Notes under the pieces: model-generated
Told to the model about the DNA's origin: nothing
What the model saw: the letters and a program-made list of their open reading frames with translations, nothing else
Database searches by the model: none
Shown: piece after piece, positions 32,858 through 43,028 of the stretch
Numbering within the stretch: the first letter of the stretch is position 1
Layout: every line of letters begins with the position of its first letter
Position numbers and translations under genes: made by a program
Assembly: GCA_028023455.1 (NCBI GenBank)
Contig: JAQFVV010006632.1
Location: 310,001-374,000, forward strand
Reading direction: 5' to 3'
Source: Epiperipatus broadwayi
Lineage: Eukaryota > Onychophora > Udeonychophora > Euonychophora > Peripatidae
DNA length: 64,000 bases

Positions 32858-34973
32858 TTGTAACAGGCACATACGACGTTACATTATTTTTTTATTAGTA
32901 AACATGAAAAAATAAAAGTTCGCCAATAAAAACTTCTTTTTTAACAATTAAAAATTGGAAATTAAAAAAAATCATCTTAAACTCATATATATATATAATC
33001 GCGCAGAAAAAAAAAATTATTAAAATAAAACTTTATTAAAAATAGAAAAACTAAATCTTTCAACAAAAAGATTTAGAGATAAAAATATATCTTTAAGTTT
33101 GGAAAACACATTAATTAATCAGAAAATGGAAATGATTGTTTTAATTAGTTAAATATAAACTAGCCCTTGGGCATTTAAAATGTATAAGCAAAGGTCAAAT
33201 AGGAGAGAAAAACAATGGAATCAGACTTCAGCGAAAAGACCATCACATCGTCATGACGGAATGTCGACTGGATCTGAAAGGCTACTATAAAAAGTGAGTA
33301 AGAAAATTAGAAGGGAGATGTATGACAGCAGTGGTGATATGTATTAGTGTGGAGTTGTGGGAGAAGGGATTGAAAAGACTCACTCTTCAATCCCTTCAGT
33401 TTTGTTAAAAAAAGGAAATGACATTGTTTTCTAATTAAGGACCAGCTAAAGTAAAAACCTCTGGATAAGTAAAACACAACAGCTAATTGGATACCAATAT
33501 CTTCAGGACAGCATGGGAATTCCCGTTCAAAATTACAAACAGCTACAAATTATGGACCTTTTAAAACCGTAAGAACTTTAGATAATTCATGAACATTAAA
33601 TTAAAAACTTTTCGTATTTAAATAATTGCAATAGAAACCTATCTGACCAACTTTATTTATTAATAAGTAATTTTAATTTGATGTATTTCTTTTGTAAAAT
33701 CATTTCCATTTTTTTTTGTTCTTTTAAGTTCTTATTATGATTTTTGTTTTCATTAAATTAAATTATATAAATGTTAAACTTAAGTCGGGCGTGAATGGCT
33801 ACATAGATTTGTAAAGTTTTATTAGGGGAGGATAATCTTAGGTTATTTGTTTCGTAGTTGAATTAGGTCAATGGATTGGATATATTGGTGTAATTAGTAG
33901 ATGTAGTACGAGATTTGCTACAGGCAGAATCGCTTTTATATGCCGCACACACTCGTTTTGCCTATGGGAGGAATTATAAGATGGAGACCGCAGTTCCTTC
34001 CTATGGAGTTTTTTTTTATTGCTCTTATCGTCAGTTAGATGTAATATTCCTATCTGACGAGAGGCAATTTCTTCTCTTAACCTAATTGTGCTGCCATATT
34101 CATATTACATTGAACACATTGATATATCAGATGGATTGAAGTTGGTTTGACTGTGAACTTTTGGCCTAAGATTAAACAAGGATAGAATATTTTCTTTTCG
34201 AATGCAAATCTGTGTAGTCTATTCATACTCAACACGCTAAATAAAAATGCATTAAATTTAAGTTGGGTATAGATGCTTGCATGGGTTTGCTACCGGTTAA
34301 TTATCTTTTTGTTTTTCATATTTGATCAAAATATATAGACATTCGGTAAATACTAATAGCTTACAGTGAGTATCTAAGATGTATTTATTTTGGATGTCTG
34401 AGATATTGGTGTCTACATGGCATCTTACGATGAATGCTATTGGGTTTCTTATAAATTTCCCTCTGCAATTCCACCAATGATTTTATATTTTGAACGTTTG
34501 TTTATTTTGAGATTTTTTGACCGTGTAATCTATGAAACCGATCTATACTCAACATTATAAAACAAACTTTTATAAATCCATCTATGCGAACTTATAATAG
34601 TATAAAAATTAAAATGTAAATTAAAATCTAAAATAAATGTTAAAAATAATATTAAATGTTAAAGTAAACGTACTAAAATAATAATGTTAAATTTTATATA
34701 TATATATGTGCGTAAATAAATGTTTGTGTGTTAATTACTGGCAGTGGTTTATTTTATTCTTTTTTTATATATCTTATATAGGAATTTAATATAAAATATA
34801 AATTTCTGCTGTTCCACTGAGCTAGTGACAATGGGCTAATGACCGGAATCAACCAATATAATTTTTTTTGAACTTACGTATCTGCCTACTTTATAAATTT
34901 TTCTGGGTTCAAATGCCTAGTGACACCCTGTAGTGCAGATTATGTTAAGTCTTTAATCATCCGGATTGTTATA
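32858..34973. mobile_element. Family E element, copy 1 (2.1 kb, non-coding)
   Basis: It starts TTGTAACAGGCACATACG and ends CATCCGGATTGTTATA, between ATATA flanks within TA repeats. It aligns along its length, in reverse orientation, with 43029-45229. Shared blocks include GGAAATGATTGTTT, ACTAGCCCTTGGGC, ACTATAAAAAG, GGCCTAAGATTAAACAAGGA, AAACCCAATAGCATTC-like, AGTAGGCAGATACG and ATAATCTGCACTACAGG. A motif like TTAAGTTGGGTATAGATG recurs in alternating orientation (33780, 34205, 34257, 34526). There is no ORF of note. It could be a solo LTR (TGTAACA...TGTTACA ends) or a large MITE. Confidence 0.7.
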
Positions 34974-35061
34974 ATATATATATTTATATATAAAAAATTA
35001 AACTTACCTCAAATTCACAACTAACCCAGACTAGCCAAAGAAAATAAACTCTTAAAACACA

Positions 35062-35103
35062 ACCAATGCTTTCACTGTTACAAGCAGACTTCTCAGGTAT
35101 AAA
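35062..35103 (-). ncRNA. Degenerate hammerhead-like motif (Penelope-type)
   Basis: In minus-strand sense ACCTGAGAAGTCTGCTTGTA, then ACAGTGAAAGCATTGG. The layout CTGA(N)GA, short stem CTG...CAG, then GAAA matches the hammerhead core used by Penelope-like elements, but the conserved CTGANGA has a change at its sixth position (CTGAGAA). A Penelope RT remnant lies 660 bp upstream on the same strand. Activity is doubtful. Confidence 0.4.
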
Positions 35104-35186
35104 GGACTAAAAGATAGCAACAAGTTTATATTAAACATTACCCACAATTCTACTTAATTCTCTACACCAAAAAATAGCTTATAAAT

Positions 35187-35405
35187 AAATTAATTGATTC
35201 AGAAATATAAATTTTTGATCATAAAGATTCTTTTATTTTTTTTATTTTATTTCTTACAAAGAGGACAACCTTAGACCCATCAAATAGCCTGTATTCGTTT
35301 TGATGAGACCAAGGTTGTCTTCTTTGAAAGAAATGAAATAAGAAGAAGAATTAAAGAATGTTTATTATTAAAAATTCATGATTCTGAAAAAATTAACTTA
35401 TTTAA
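35187..35405. mobile_element. Fold-back with ~100-bp arms
   Basis: GATTCTTTTATTT, then ATTTCTTACAAAGAGGACAA, then CCTTAGACCCATC pairs with GATGAGACCAAGG, then TTGTCTTCTTTGAAAGAAAT. The outer TTGATTCAGAA pairs with TTCTGAAAAAATTAA. It may be part of the Penelope-like debris around it. Confidence 0.6.
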
Positions 35406-35758
35406 AAGTTCTTTTAATATTAAGGGGTAATAGGATACAAGTGGAATTGTGGGAGTTTATGAAAAGTTCATGTGAAAGAATTGTAATTGCTAAAATCGAT
35501 TCTGGGAAATCTTTTTTGCTCAGGAGTTTATAAGAAGTTCGAGCAACAGACCCAAAAGTGACAGAATCAATTTCTGGGATCTCCTAATTCCAAGGTGGAC
35601 CCTCTAGCACTGTGCCAATAAGATAATTACATCCATACAGCCTTTTTATAGGCAAAACATTGATAACTAGTACATTTAATTAAATTTCTTAAATTTTTAT
35701 CTTTAAAAAATTTATCTCTAATAATCATTAAAATATTAAAACTTAAATTTATTAAAAC

Positions 35759-35990
35759 TTAAAATGCCCTCTCGATTGTAAATTTAATATTGCAATGAAA
35801 ACCATTAGACCTAATAAAGAAAATTTTGAATTTGTCTTTATCTATAACAAATACACAGTTATTTACATATCTAAAGAAGAATTTAAAAACCACCATTTTG
35901 ACTAAACACATTGAAATCTCTAAAAAAAAAAAAAAAAAACTATGTAGAAGGAACACATTAAAGGCAGACATATTTAATACCATAAGCTTC
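35759..35990 (-). pseudogene. Penelope-like reverse transcriptase fragment, second family
   Basis: 74 codons read VVFKFFFRYVNNCVFVIDKD, then KFKIFFIRSNGFHCNIKFTI, then ER. The layout RYV-(D/N)(D/N)-x-F-V-I-x-D-K...F...N.F.x.NIKFTIE is that of RT motif 5 and its downstream segment in Penelope-like elements. The catalytic pair is NN in place of DD, so it is inactive. The following PFLD block is lost in AT-rich sequence. Confidence 0.65.
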
Positions 35991-36102
35991 TTTAATTTTA
36001 TAAAATGTATTATTATATCTAAATTACATTGAATTCTTTAATAAGAGAAGTAAATTTTGAATAATATTCATTTTATATAGATGCTATTTACCAAAAAAAA
36101 CT

Positions 36103-36213
36103 AATGATGATTTTTTTTTAGGTGTCAAAGCATCGGTCGGGAAGCAAATCCAGGACAACTGCCTGTAAGGCGGCTGTGCTGACCACTCAGCCACCAACTT
36201 TTGACAATGATGA
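36103..36213 (-). mobile_element. tRNA-derived SINE, family 1, minus-strand copy with 8-bp TSD
   Basis: In minus-strand sense it has GGTGGCTGAGTGGTCAGCAC, then GCCGCCTTACAGGCAG, then GGATTTGCTTCCCGACC, then GATGCTTTGACACC and an A-run. Flanking repeats AATGATGA occur at 36103-36110 and 36206-36213. The head is slightly diverged, with A-box GGCTGAGTGGTC. The plus-strand ORF across it is spurious. Confidence 0.85.
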
Positions 36214-36304
36214 CATTCTGTATCTTTTAGTAATAAAAATACTTTATTTTATAGCATCTCTTGAAGATTTGCAAATTCCTGATGAGAAGAAAATCGGCTT
36301 ATAA

Positions 36305-37375
36305 GTTTGTTAATAAATTTTTATTTGTCATTTATTAGGCTAGAGATTATCCACGTAATGAATAATATTTCTGTAGTGTAATTTTTACTATACCACTCTC
36401 ATGCAAAATAGAGACTGATTTCTTTCCACTTTTAACATCTTGTGGAAGGATGTAATCATAAACATATAGCTAAAGATGTGAATAAGATCTATGATCCTCA
36501 TCATGCACATTTCAAGTGGAACTAGCACTCATCAGTTGGTTTAGATGACAATCTCTTGCACATATTTTTATCATTGTTCAGTACATATAGAAATTTATTA
36601 CGTGTTAATTGATAAGTGTCAAACGTGCTGACCTCTAAACTTTGACACAAAAGACTAAATAAAAGTATATTAATAATTTTTGTCATTCATTAGACTAGAG
36701 TTTATCCACTTAATGAATAATATTTGTGTAGTATAACCTTCACTACACCACTCTTCCACAAGGTCGAGACTGATTTTTATCCACTTTTAATGGAGGGGTA
36801 TAATTATAAACATATTACCAAAGACATATGAAAAAAGTGTATGAGACAGCACTCATCAATTGACCCCGATCACAATCTCTTACACATATCTTTATCATTG
36901 TTCTGTAGGTAGGTAGGTAAGTAGGCAGGCACGCAGGCAGGCAGGTAGGTAGGTAGGTAGGTATGTAGGTAGGTAGGTAGGTAGGTAGGTAGGTAGGTAG
37001 GTAGACAAAGAAAGAGGGAGAAAGAGGGAGGGGAGGGAGAGAGAAAATTATTATAGTTTAATTTGTAAGTGTCAAAGTACTGCATTCACAACTTTGACAC
37101 AAATCATTTAATGAAAGTATATTAATATTTTTATTAGTTATTCATTAGACTAGATATTATACACTTATTGAATAATATTTCTGTGGTGTAATTTTTACTA
37201 CTGCACATTCACACAAGATAGGGACAGGTTTCTATCTGCTTTTAACTTCTTGTGGTTGTAATCATAAACATATGACCAAAGACTTATAAAATAGGTATAT
37301 GATCTCCAAGGTGCATTAGTTGGCCCAGATTACAATTTATTGTACATATCTTTATCATTGTCCAGTATATATTTT
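36305..37375 (+). repeat. Large tandem repeat, three units of ~250-460 bp
   Basis: Each unit carries TTCATTAGACTAGAG, then AATGAATAATATTTCTGTAG, then TTTTTACTA, then GAGACTGATTTC, then TAATCATAAACATAT, then a CATCAGTTGG-like phrase and CATATCTTTATCATTGTTC. Units start near 36318, 36678 and 37131. Unit 2 is enlarged by a GTAG microsatellite. The CATCAGTTGG phrase ties it to family B. Confidence 0.7.
36905..37003 (+). repeat. (GTAG)n microsatellite
   Basis: About 25 tetranucleotide units with GCAG and CACG interruptions near 36923-36943. The TYLP-repeat peptide on the opposite strand is its translation and not a gene. Confidence 0.95.
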
Positions 37376-37665
37376 GATTATCATGATTGATTATGACCAA
37401 CAAACTATCCACTAACTAAAATATTATGATCAACACATTAAAAGCCTAATATCAATTAATGTAGCTTTAGTGTAAAACACTTCGTCTAATTGAAAGTTCT
37501 AATATTCTCTAAATTAATATTATAAAGCAGTGTTACATAAAATCAGGCTACTACAAAAGAATTATTAATTAAAATAAATCTCTTTTAATCAAATCTCAAG
37601 GTTACTACGAAATTCTTTTAAACAAATATAATCATATTCTTCAATTTCAAATTCTTATCCAAACA

Positions 37666-38484
37666 GATGGGTGTGACAAGAATCTTGGCCTCAGGGTGGC
37701 CTTCGAGCATTCCATCATCAGATTTTCAATTGGATGGACGGTTGAAGAGTTGGAGTATGTAGTAGATTGGAGCCAGTCCATTAAAGTATGAAGATTGCCT
37801 ATCTTAATATATATCTGAGCACTTAAAATATATATATGTGTGGGAGATGATAATCTGGACCAACTGATGATTGCTGGTTTAGCATGAAATATGTATATTG
37901 GTGATTGTTTATCTTTTCAGCATATATGTGCTTGAGTGTATCAGTGTTATTAGATAGAGTGGAGAGTGGTGGGTCATGTGAAAGTCTGTGCTCATATACC
38001 CTATATTGCATATGTACACACATGGTATATATTGGGCCTGTGTTTCAGTTATTACATTATAGAGATGCCTGCCCATCCTTGCATATGTATTTAATGGGTT
38101 ATGTCCTGTACATGTGGTGTTCATATTGACCTTGAGTCAACATGAGTGTGACAAGAATCTCGGCCTCAGGGTGGCCTTCGAGCATTCCATCATCAGATTT
38201 TCAATTGGATGGACGGTTGAAGAGTTGGAGTGTGTAGTAAATTGGAGCCAGTCCATTAAAGTATGAAGATTGTTTATCTTAATATATATCTGAGCACTTA
38301 TAGTATATATGTGTGGGAGATGATAATCTGGACCAACTGATGATTTCTGGTTTAGCATGAAATACGTATATTGGTGATTGTTTATCTTTTCAGCATATAT
38401 GTGCTTGAGTGTATCAGTGTTATTAGATAGAGTGGAGAGTGGTGGGTCATGTAAAAGTTTGTGCTCATATACCCTATATTCCAA
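37666..38484 (+). repeat. Two family B copies in direct tandem
   Basis: 37666-38016 and 38130-38484 are nearly identical. Each runs GTGTGACAAGAATCTTGGCC, then CCATCATCAGATTTTCAATT, then TGGACCAACTGATGATT, then TTATCTTTTCAGCATATATG, then GTGCTCATATACCCTATATT. They are separated by about 113 bp (38017-38129) ending in CTTGAGTCAACATGAGTG. The right terminus equals the arm of the 634-1039 fold-back. No coding capacity. Confidence 0.75.
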
Positions 38485-38949
38485 ACAGATAATGTAATCC
38501 TAGTAAATAATAATATGAGCTGATCATTGGATAATATCCTAATACAATAAATAAATTTTGATTTAAAATTAATTATGAAACTCAGATATTAAAATAATTA
38601 TATAGCCATCTAGGATGACATTCGTGATATTAAAAGTAGGAAAGGGATTTTGTTACTATCCATATATCACACAAAATATTCTCTTATAATTTTATTAAAA
38701 AATAAAGTAAAATAATACTGTAAACCAAAGATGTTACTTACACACATCAGCCATGTAAGATTTAATAAAGTGACTTTTATAATCTTCTTGTACTCTGATA
38801 TCATGATATTATACTATATGTATGATTTTGGATTTCTTAGAATGTCAATGGTTATACAGATACAAATTCAGAAATAATAATTAAATCTGTATTTTATTAA
38901 TACTAATAAAAATAAAAAGGCTAAATCATCAGATGATCACAATCACCAT

Positions 38950-39560
38950 TTCATATTTTTACACACGCTGTTAATAAGAGTACCAAACTCTCCATACGTT
39001 AGTGCTACCAAGTGCAAGCCTTCACAATCAATGGTTGGAGAAAGGTTTGAGCATAAAATCCCTAAATACTGCCTACTCATCCAATATCCCCAGAGTAGTT
39101 TCTAGCTTGTGGCTTTCATCAGTGAGGCAGTGATGAGCTTTGAATTTGGAAGTATTGCACCTAGATCTTAGGATCCAATGCAACCCTCTAGCAGCTACTT
39201 TTTACCCATTTGGTTAATTATAAAGCTAGGAACTCAAGATGAAAACACCCAACCCAAGCTCATTCACTTATATAGTTATATAGATCTGAACTCAGTTCAG
39301 CATTTATACATTTTGTTGGCTTTGGTTTTTCACAAACTCCTGTCACCATTATCCTATGGGCAGGATAGGTATAAAACCATCAAAATAGCACATGATAATC
39401 ATTTCATATGCTTACACATGCTGTTAATACGAGTACCAAACTCTCCATACAGTAGTGCCATCAAGGGCAAGACTTTGTAATCATTGGCTACAGGAAGGTT
39501 TGTGCAAAAAATCCCTATCCAGTGTCTGCTCATCCAACATTAAATATTGGCAAACAATTT
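38950..39560 (+). repeat. Two family A repeats in direct order
   Basis: The first (about 38950-39240) has ACCAAACTCTCCATACGTTA, then TACTCATCCAATATCCCCAG, then GTTTCTAGCTTGTGGCTTTC, then ATCAGTGAGGCA. The second begins at AAACCATCAAAATAGCACAT (39377), has CAAACTCTCCATACAGTAGT, and stops near 39545. Non-coding. Confidence 0.6.
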
Positions 39561-41925
39561 CTTAAAATCTGACACACATAAAATAGGCAAGCACTGACAT
39601 AATTTAAAAAACCATTCAATATAATGTACCGAGACAAAGTCGGTACAGGTATATACGCACACACACGAGCAATGTAAACACTCTATATTTTTTTTCTTCT
39701 TTCACTTTCAATTTGTGATAAAAAATAAATGTAGTTTTCTTTCAATGCGCTATAAAATACACTGTAAAATAAAATGTTAATATTTCTGATTAAATAGTTT
39801 AAGGCTTTCATATAATCTACTATAATAATATTCTCTAAAAAAATAAAATATAAAATATTACTAATATGCCATTTTAAATCCCAATAAGTGATTTCTACTT
39901 GTATATGCCGCGGGGGTAATTAAAAAAGGGTTTATTTTAAATTATAACTGTAATGAAAGTTAAAAGCTTATAGAAGTGATTTTGAGACAGATTAAATGCT
40001 CGACTTTTAAACTAATGTAAGTTAAATTGTTCTCTTAAAACACGCACACACGTATGCATAAAAGGTGAATAAGTATGAATTTTTTCTAACTGAGATTGCA
40101 ATGTGAGATTGCATAAACCTAAGATTGCCTCAAGCATATGGATTGAGTGAACATTACATAGGACACGGACCCCAATGACAACTCAAAGAATATTGAACTC
40201 TGGGTGGAGATTCGATCCTCAGATAATAACCAACCCATATAAATATGAATCTAAATCTAAATAAAAGACTTGTTACATTTTTATGCTTATGCTTATAGTT
40301 TTTTCATAGATTCCTCCGGAAGCTACAACTAGAACTTTTTCTTTTTTTTTGCTATCCGGTTTATCCAATATGATCACTGTGAAATTAACATTTAGAGCGT
40401 CGATCGTCATGATGGGCTAGGAAACCCTTCAGTGATTGATCGACGCTCCGCCGCCAGAACATCTCCACAGCTATGAATGATCAACAACAATACCGTCCGA
40501 ACATAGTGCTCCAATCAGTCCAAGGACGTTGTTCTGTTTAATATACAAGAATCGTCCAAACATACTACGCTAAACTTATGTGAAATGAATAACCATGTAT
40601 TATGGAAACATCATCTACCAGGTTCGAACCCTCACCAAATTAGAAGCAGCAGAAGACTAAGCAAAATCCTAGGTAAACACTTTATTTTATAATGCTTCCA
40701 TTCATTCTTTACGTAAACTTAAAAGGCAATCTCATAATTAATTAAATTCAACTTTCGTAAATCAAAATATAAAATGATCCATAACCTCTCATATTTAAAT
40801 CTTATTATTTTAATCTCAACTTTCGTAAATAAAAATATCAGATGCTACATAGTTCCTCATATTTAAATCTTAGAACTTTTCCAGTTATGAACTTTGATCC
40901 TAATTATTATTATTTTTTCTTTCGCAAATAAACTATAACACACACCTAATTTCAAAAATGTAAAAAAAGGAATTATATTTTATCATCCATGTTTATTATG
41001 CATAATATGTTCTTTTCTGTGCGAGTGCGAGAATGCACGTATGTGCGTGCAAATAAATCTATTAATCAATGTTTCATTTTTTTTATATTCAATAAATTTT
41101 TTATTTAAACAAGTCGAGCATTTCTCAAATCATTTTCTATAATTAAATATATTTTTTTTGAAATCATTATTAAAATTAGTATTTATTCATGCAATTAATT
41201 ATTTTACTTTTAAATTTGTCTTTCTTATATTTTTTTTTGTTTATTTCTTTTAAATTTCATCGTGCCGTAAGTCACAATGTTTACTTATTATGTAGTTAAG
41301 ATAGGTTAAGAGTTGGGAGGGCCTATTATTAATAAGTATAAGTAAATGTCAATAGAGCTAGTATAAATAATTCTATTGGACTGTAGGATAAAAGGGAATG
41401 ATATTATAAGCGTCTAATTGTTTATTCTAATGATGCCTCAACCGAACATTCGTATTAGTTGTAAATAACCAATGATCCGATCCGATGCTTGGACCGAGCT
41501 GTTAATCAACCGATCTTCTTATCCATTGGTTAATATTGTGTCATTTTCCAGAATAATAGTCTTGAAGGCAGTTTCATTGCGACCCTGAGTGACCCCTATT
41601 GGTCCATGCTGGGAGTTCGAGCTTATGGGCAGGGATTAGACTTCAAAATCGTTTTGATATGACGTAAGGTGATGCGAGAAATTAAATTGTGAATCAAATC
41701 ATCGTATCTGGCACCCTCTTGTGTTGATAATGAACAATTATTGATATAAGAAAAAAATAAATAAATCTTTACGCTGTATCATGTTTATTTTGGAGCTCAC
41801 AATCCCTTTTATGAACGGTTTAATACATAGCCGGTGCAGAGAAGGGGGCATGCGGTATAATAAATAACAAAGTATTCACTGAGTTAATATGAAGATAAGA
41901 AAATTTATTTAAAAAAATTTAATTT
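39561..41925. other. Non-coding stretch with a hairpin and a GC-richer segment
   Basis: Bases 40396-40448 form a strong stem-loop (GAGCGTCGATC / GATCGACGCTC). Bases 41260-41860 are richer in GC than the surroundings (CCTGAGTGACCCCTATTGGT, CGATCCGATGCTTGGACC) and could be an unassigned element or unique DNA. No ORF. Confidence 0.4.
40396..40448. repeat. 53-nt stem-loop
   Basis: An 11-bp perfect stem GAGCGTCGATC / GATCGACGCTC is extended by TCA/TGA-type pairs. The loop contains GGGCTAGGAAACCC, itself a short GGG/CCC hairpin. Markedly GC-rich against its surroundings. Confidence 0.7.
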
Positions 41926-42146
41926 CTTTTAAAACAATTCAAATATAAACCATAAGAAAGTAGTAACCATAATATTTATTTTAAGTAGTATGAAGATATT
42001 AATATTACTTCCTTTTGAAAAACTACATTCGCACAATGGGAATTTTATAAAGGGCATAATATGTTCTCCATTAAAGTAATGCAAGACTTTAAACAGCAGT
42101 AAATAATTTATCAGAAGCATAATTATCTCATGGCCAGGACTGATAT

Positions 42147-42335
42147 TAAACCACTACACATTACATAATCATCACTTCATATGTGTATACAAGCTGTAAA
42201 AATAGTAGAAATTCATTCATTACTCTGGCTTGCATTGGGTACCACTACTATATGGAAAGTTTGCTACTGTTTAACAGTTTGGATACACATAGGAAATAGT
42301 GACCATGTGATGTTTAATGGTTTCATAGACAAGGT
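42147..42335. mobile_element. Family A MITE, short complete copy
   Basis: The left terminus TTAAACCACTACACATTACA, then TAATCATCACTTCATATG, is the inverse of the right terminus CATAGGAAATAGTGACCATG, then TGATGTTTAATGGTTTCA. Inside are AATTCATTCATTACTCTGGC, then TTGCATTGGGTACCACTACT, then ATATGGAAAGTTTGCTACTG. This copy best shows the terminal inverted repeats of the family. Confidence 0.65.
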
Positions 42336-42524
42336 GCTCAGAAACACTGGTAACTAAGTTAAACTATCCTCTAAATATTTAATAAACACAATGACCTCTC
42401 TACTTCTTACTCCTTATTATCAATTACTCTTTCAGTCATTTTTTTCTATCGCATTTTAATACCAATTGTTTGTCAGATCCACTAATGTCATATTTATTAA
42501 TTTTGTTATAAAGATTTAGAACAC

Positions 42525-43028
42525 TCTGATGTGATGTGAGGCACTGTGACTTCTCTTTATATAAAGTCAAGAATCTCTCAGCAACTATGCCCTGAGAAAC
42601 CTGTTAGCCACTTCATCTTCCCTTTCCATTCACCACTCTATGTTTTCCCATAATCTGCTCCATTCCATTTCCACAACATAAGCTTTATCAAGTCCATGAC
42701 CTTCATATGAAATTCCCTCTTATCTTTTCCCAAATCTAGCACATAAACCAATAACTCACTTTCTGTATAAGCACTTTGTTCATATTTAATCTTTCATAAC
42801 TTCATTATTTGTACTCTTTCTGCTTCCAAGCATTTACATCGAAGTAACATATGCCTAATATTTTTATGCCTTCCTTACACAACTTGCACACTAAAGCACC
42901 TATATTTTTCCATTTACATGTATATTTCCTTATTGCTAAAGATTCTGTTCGAGCCTTAAACAATAAACTACTTTCCTTACTATTATCATAAATTAACTCA
43001 CGCCCAATGTTTCGTTTACTTCTATATA
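42525..43028 (-). mobile_element. LINE family L, fragment 1a (C-terminus and 3' end)
   Basis: In minus-strand sense it ends in a CATCACATCAGAG-like tail. It matches the C-terminal coding end of the plus-strand copy at 59940-60430, including the zinc-knuckle region (CTTGCACACTAAAGCACC in plus view). Frameshifted. The copy resumes at 45235 after the family E insertion. Confidence 0.75.

Noticed and set aside
36870-37085. TYLP-repeat peptide
   Set aside because: Translation of a GTAG tetranucleotide microsatellite.
36900-37375. CRISPR array suggested by spaced repeats
   Set aside because: Units are long and diverged, spacers are not unique, and the DNA is clearly eukaryotic.
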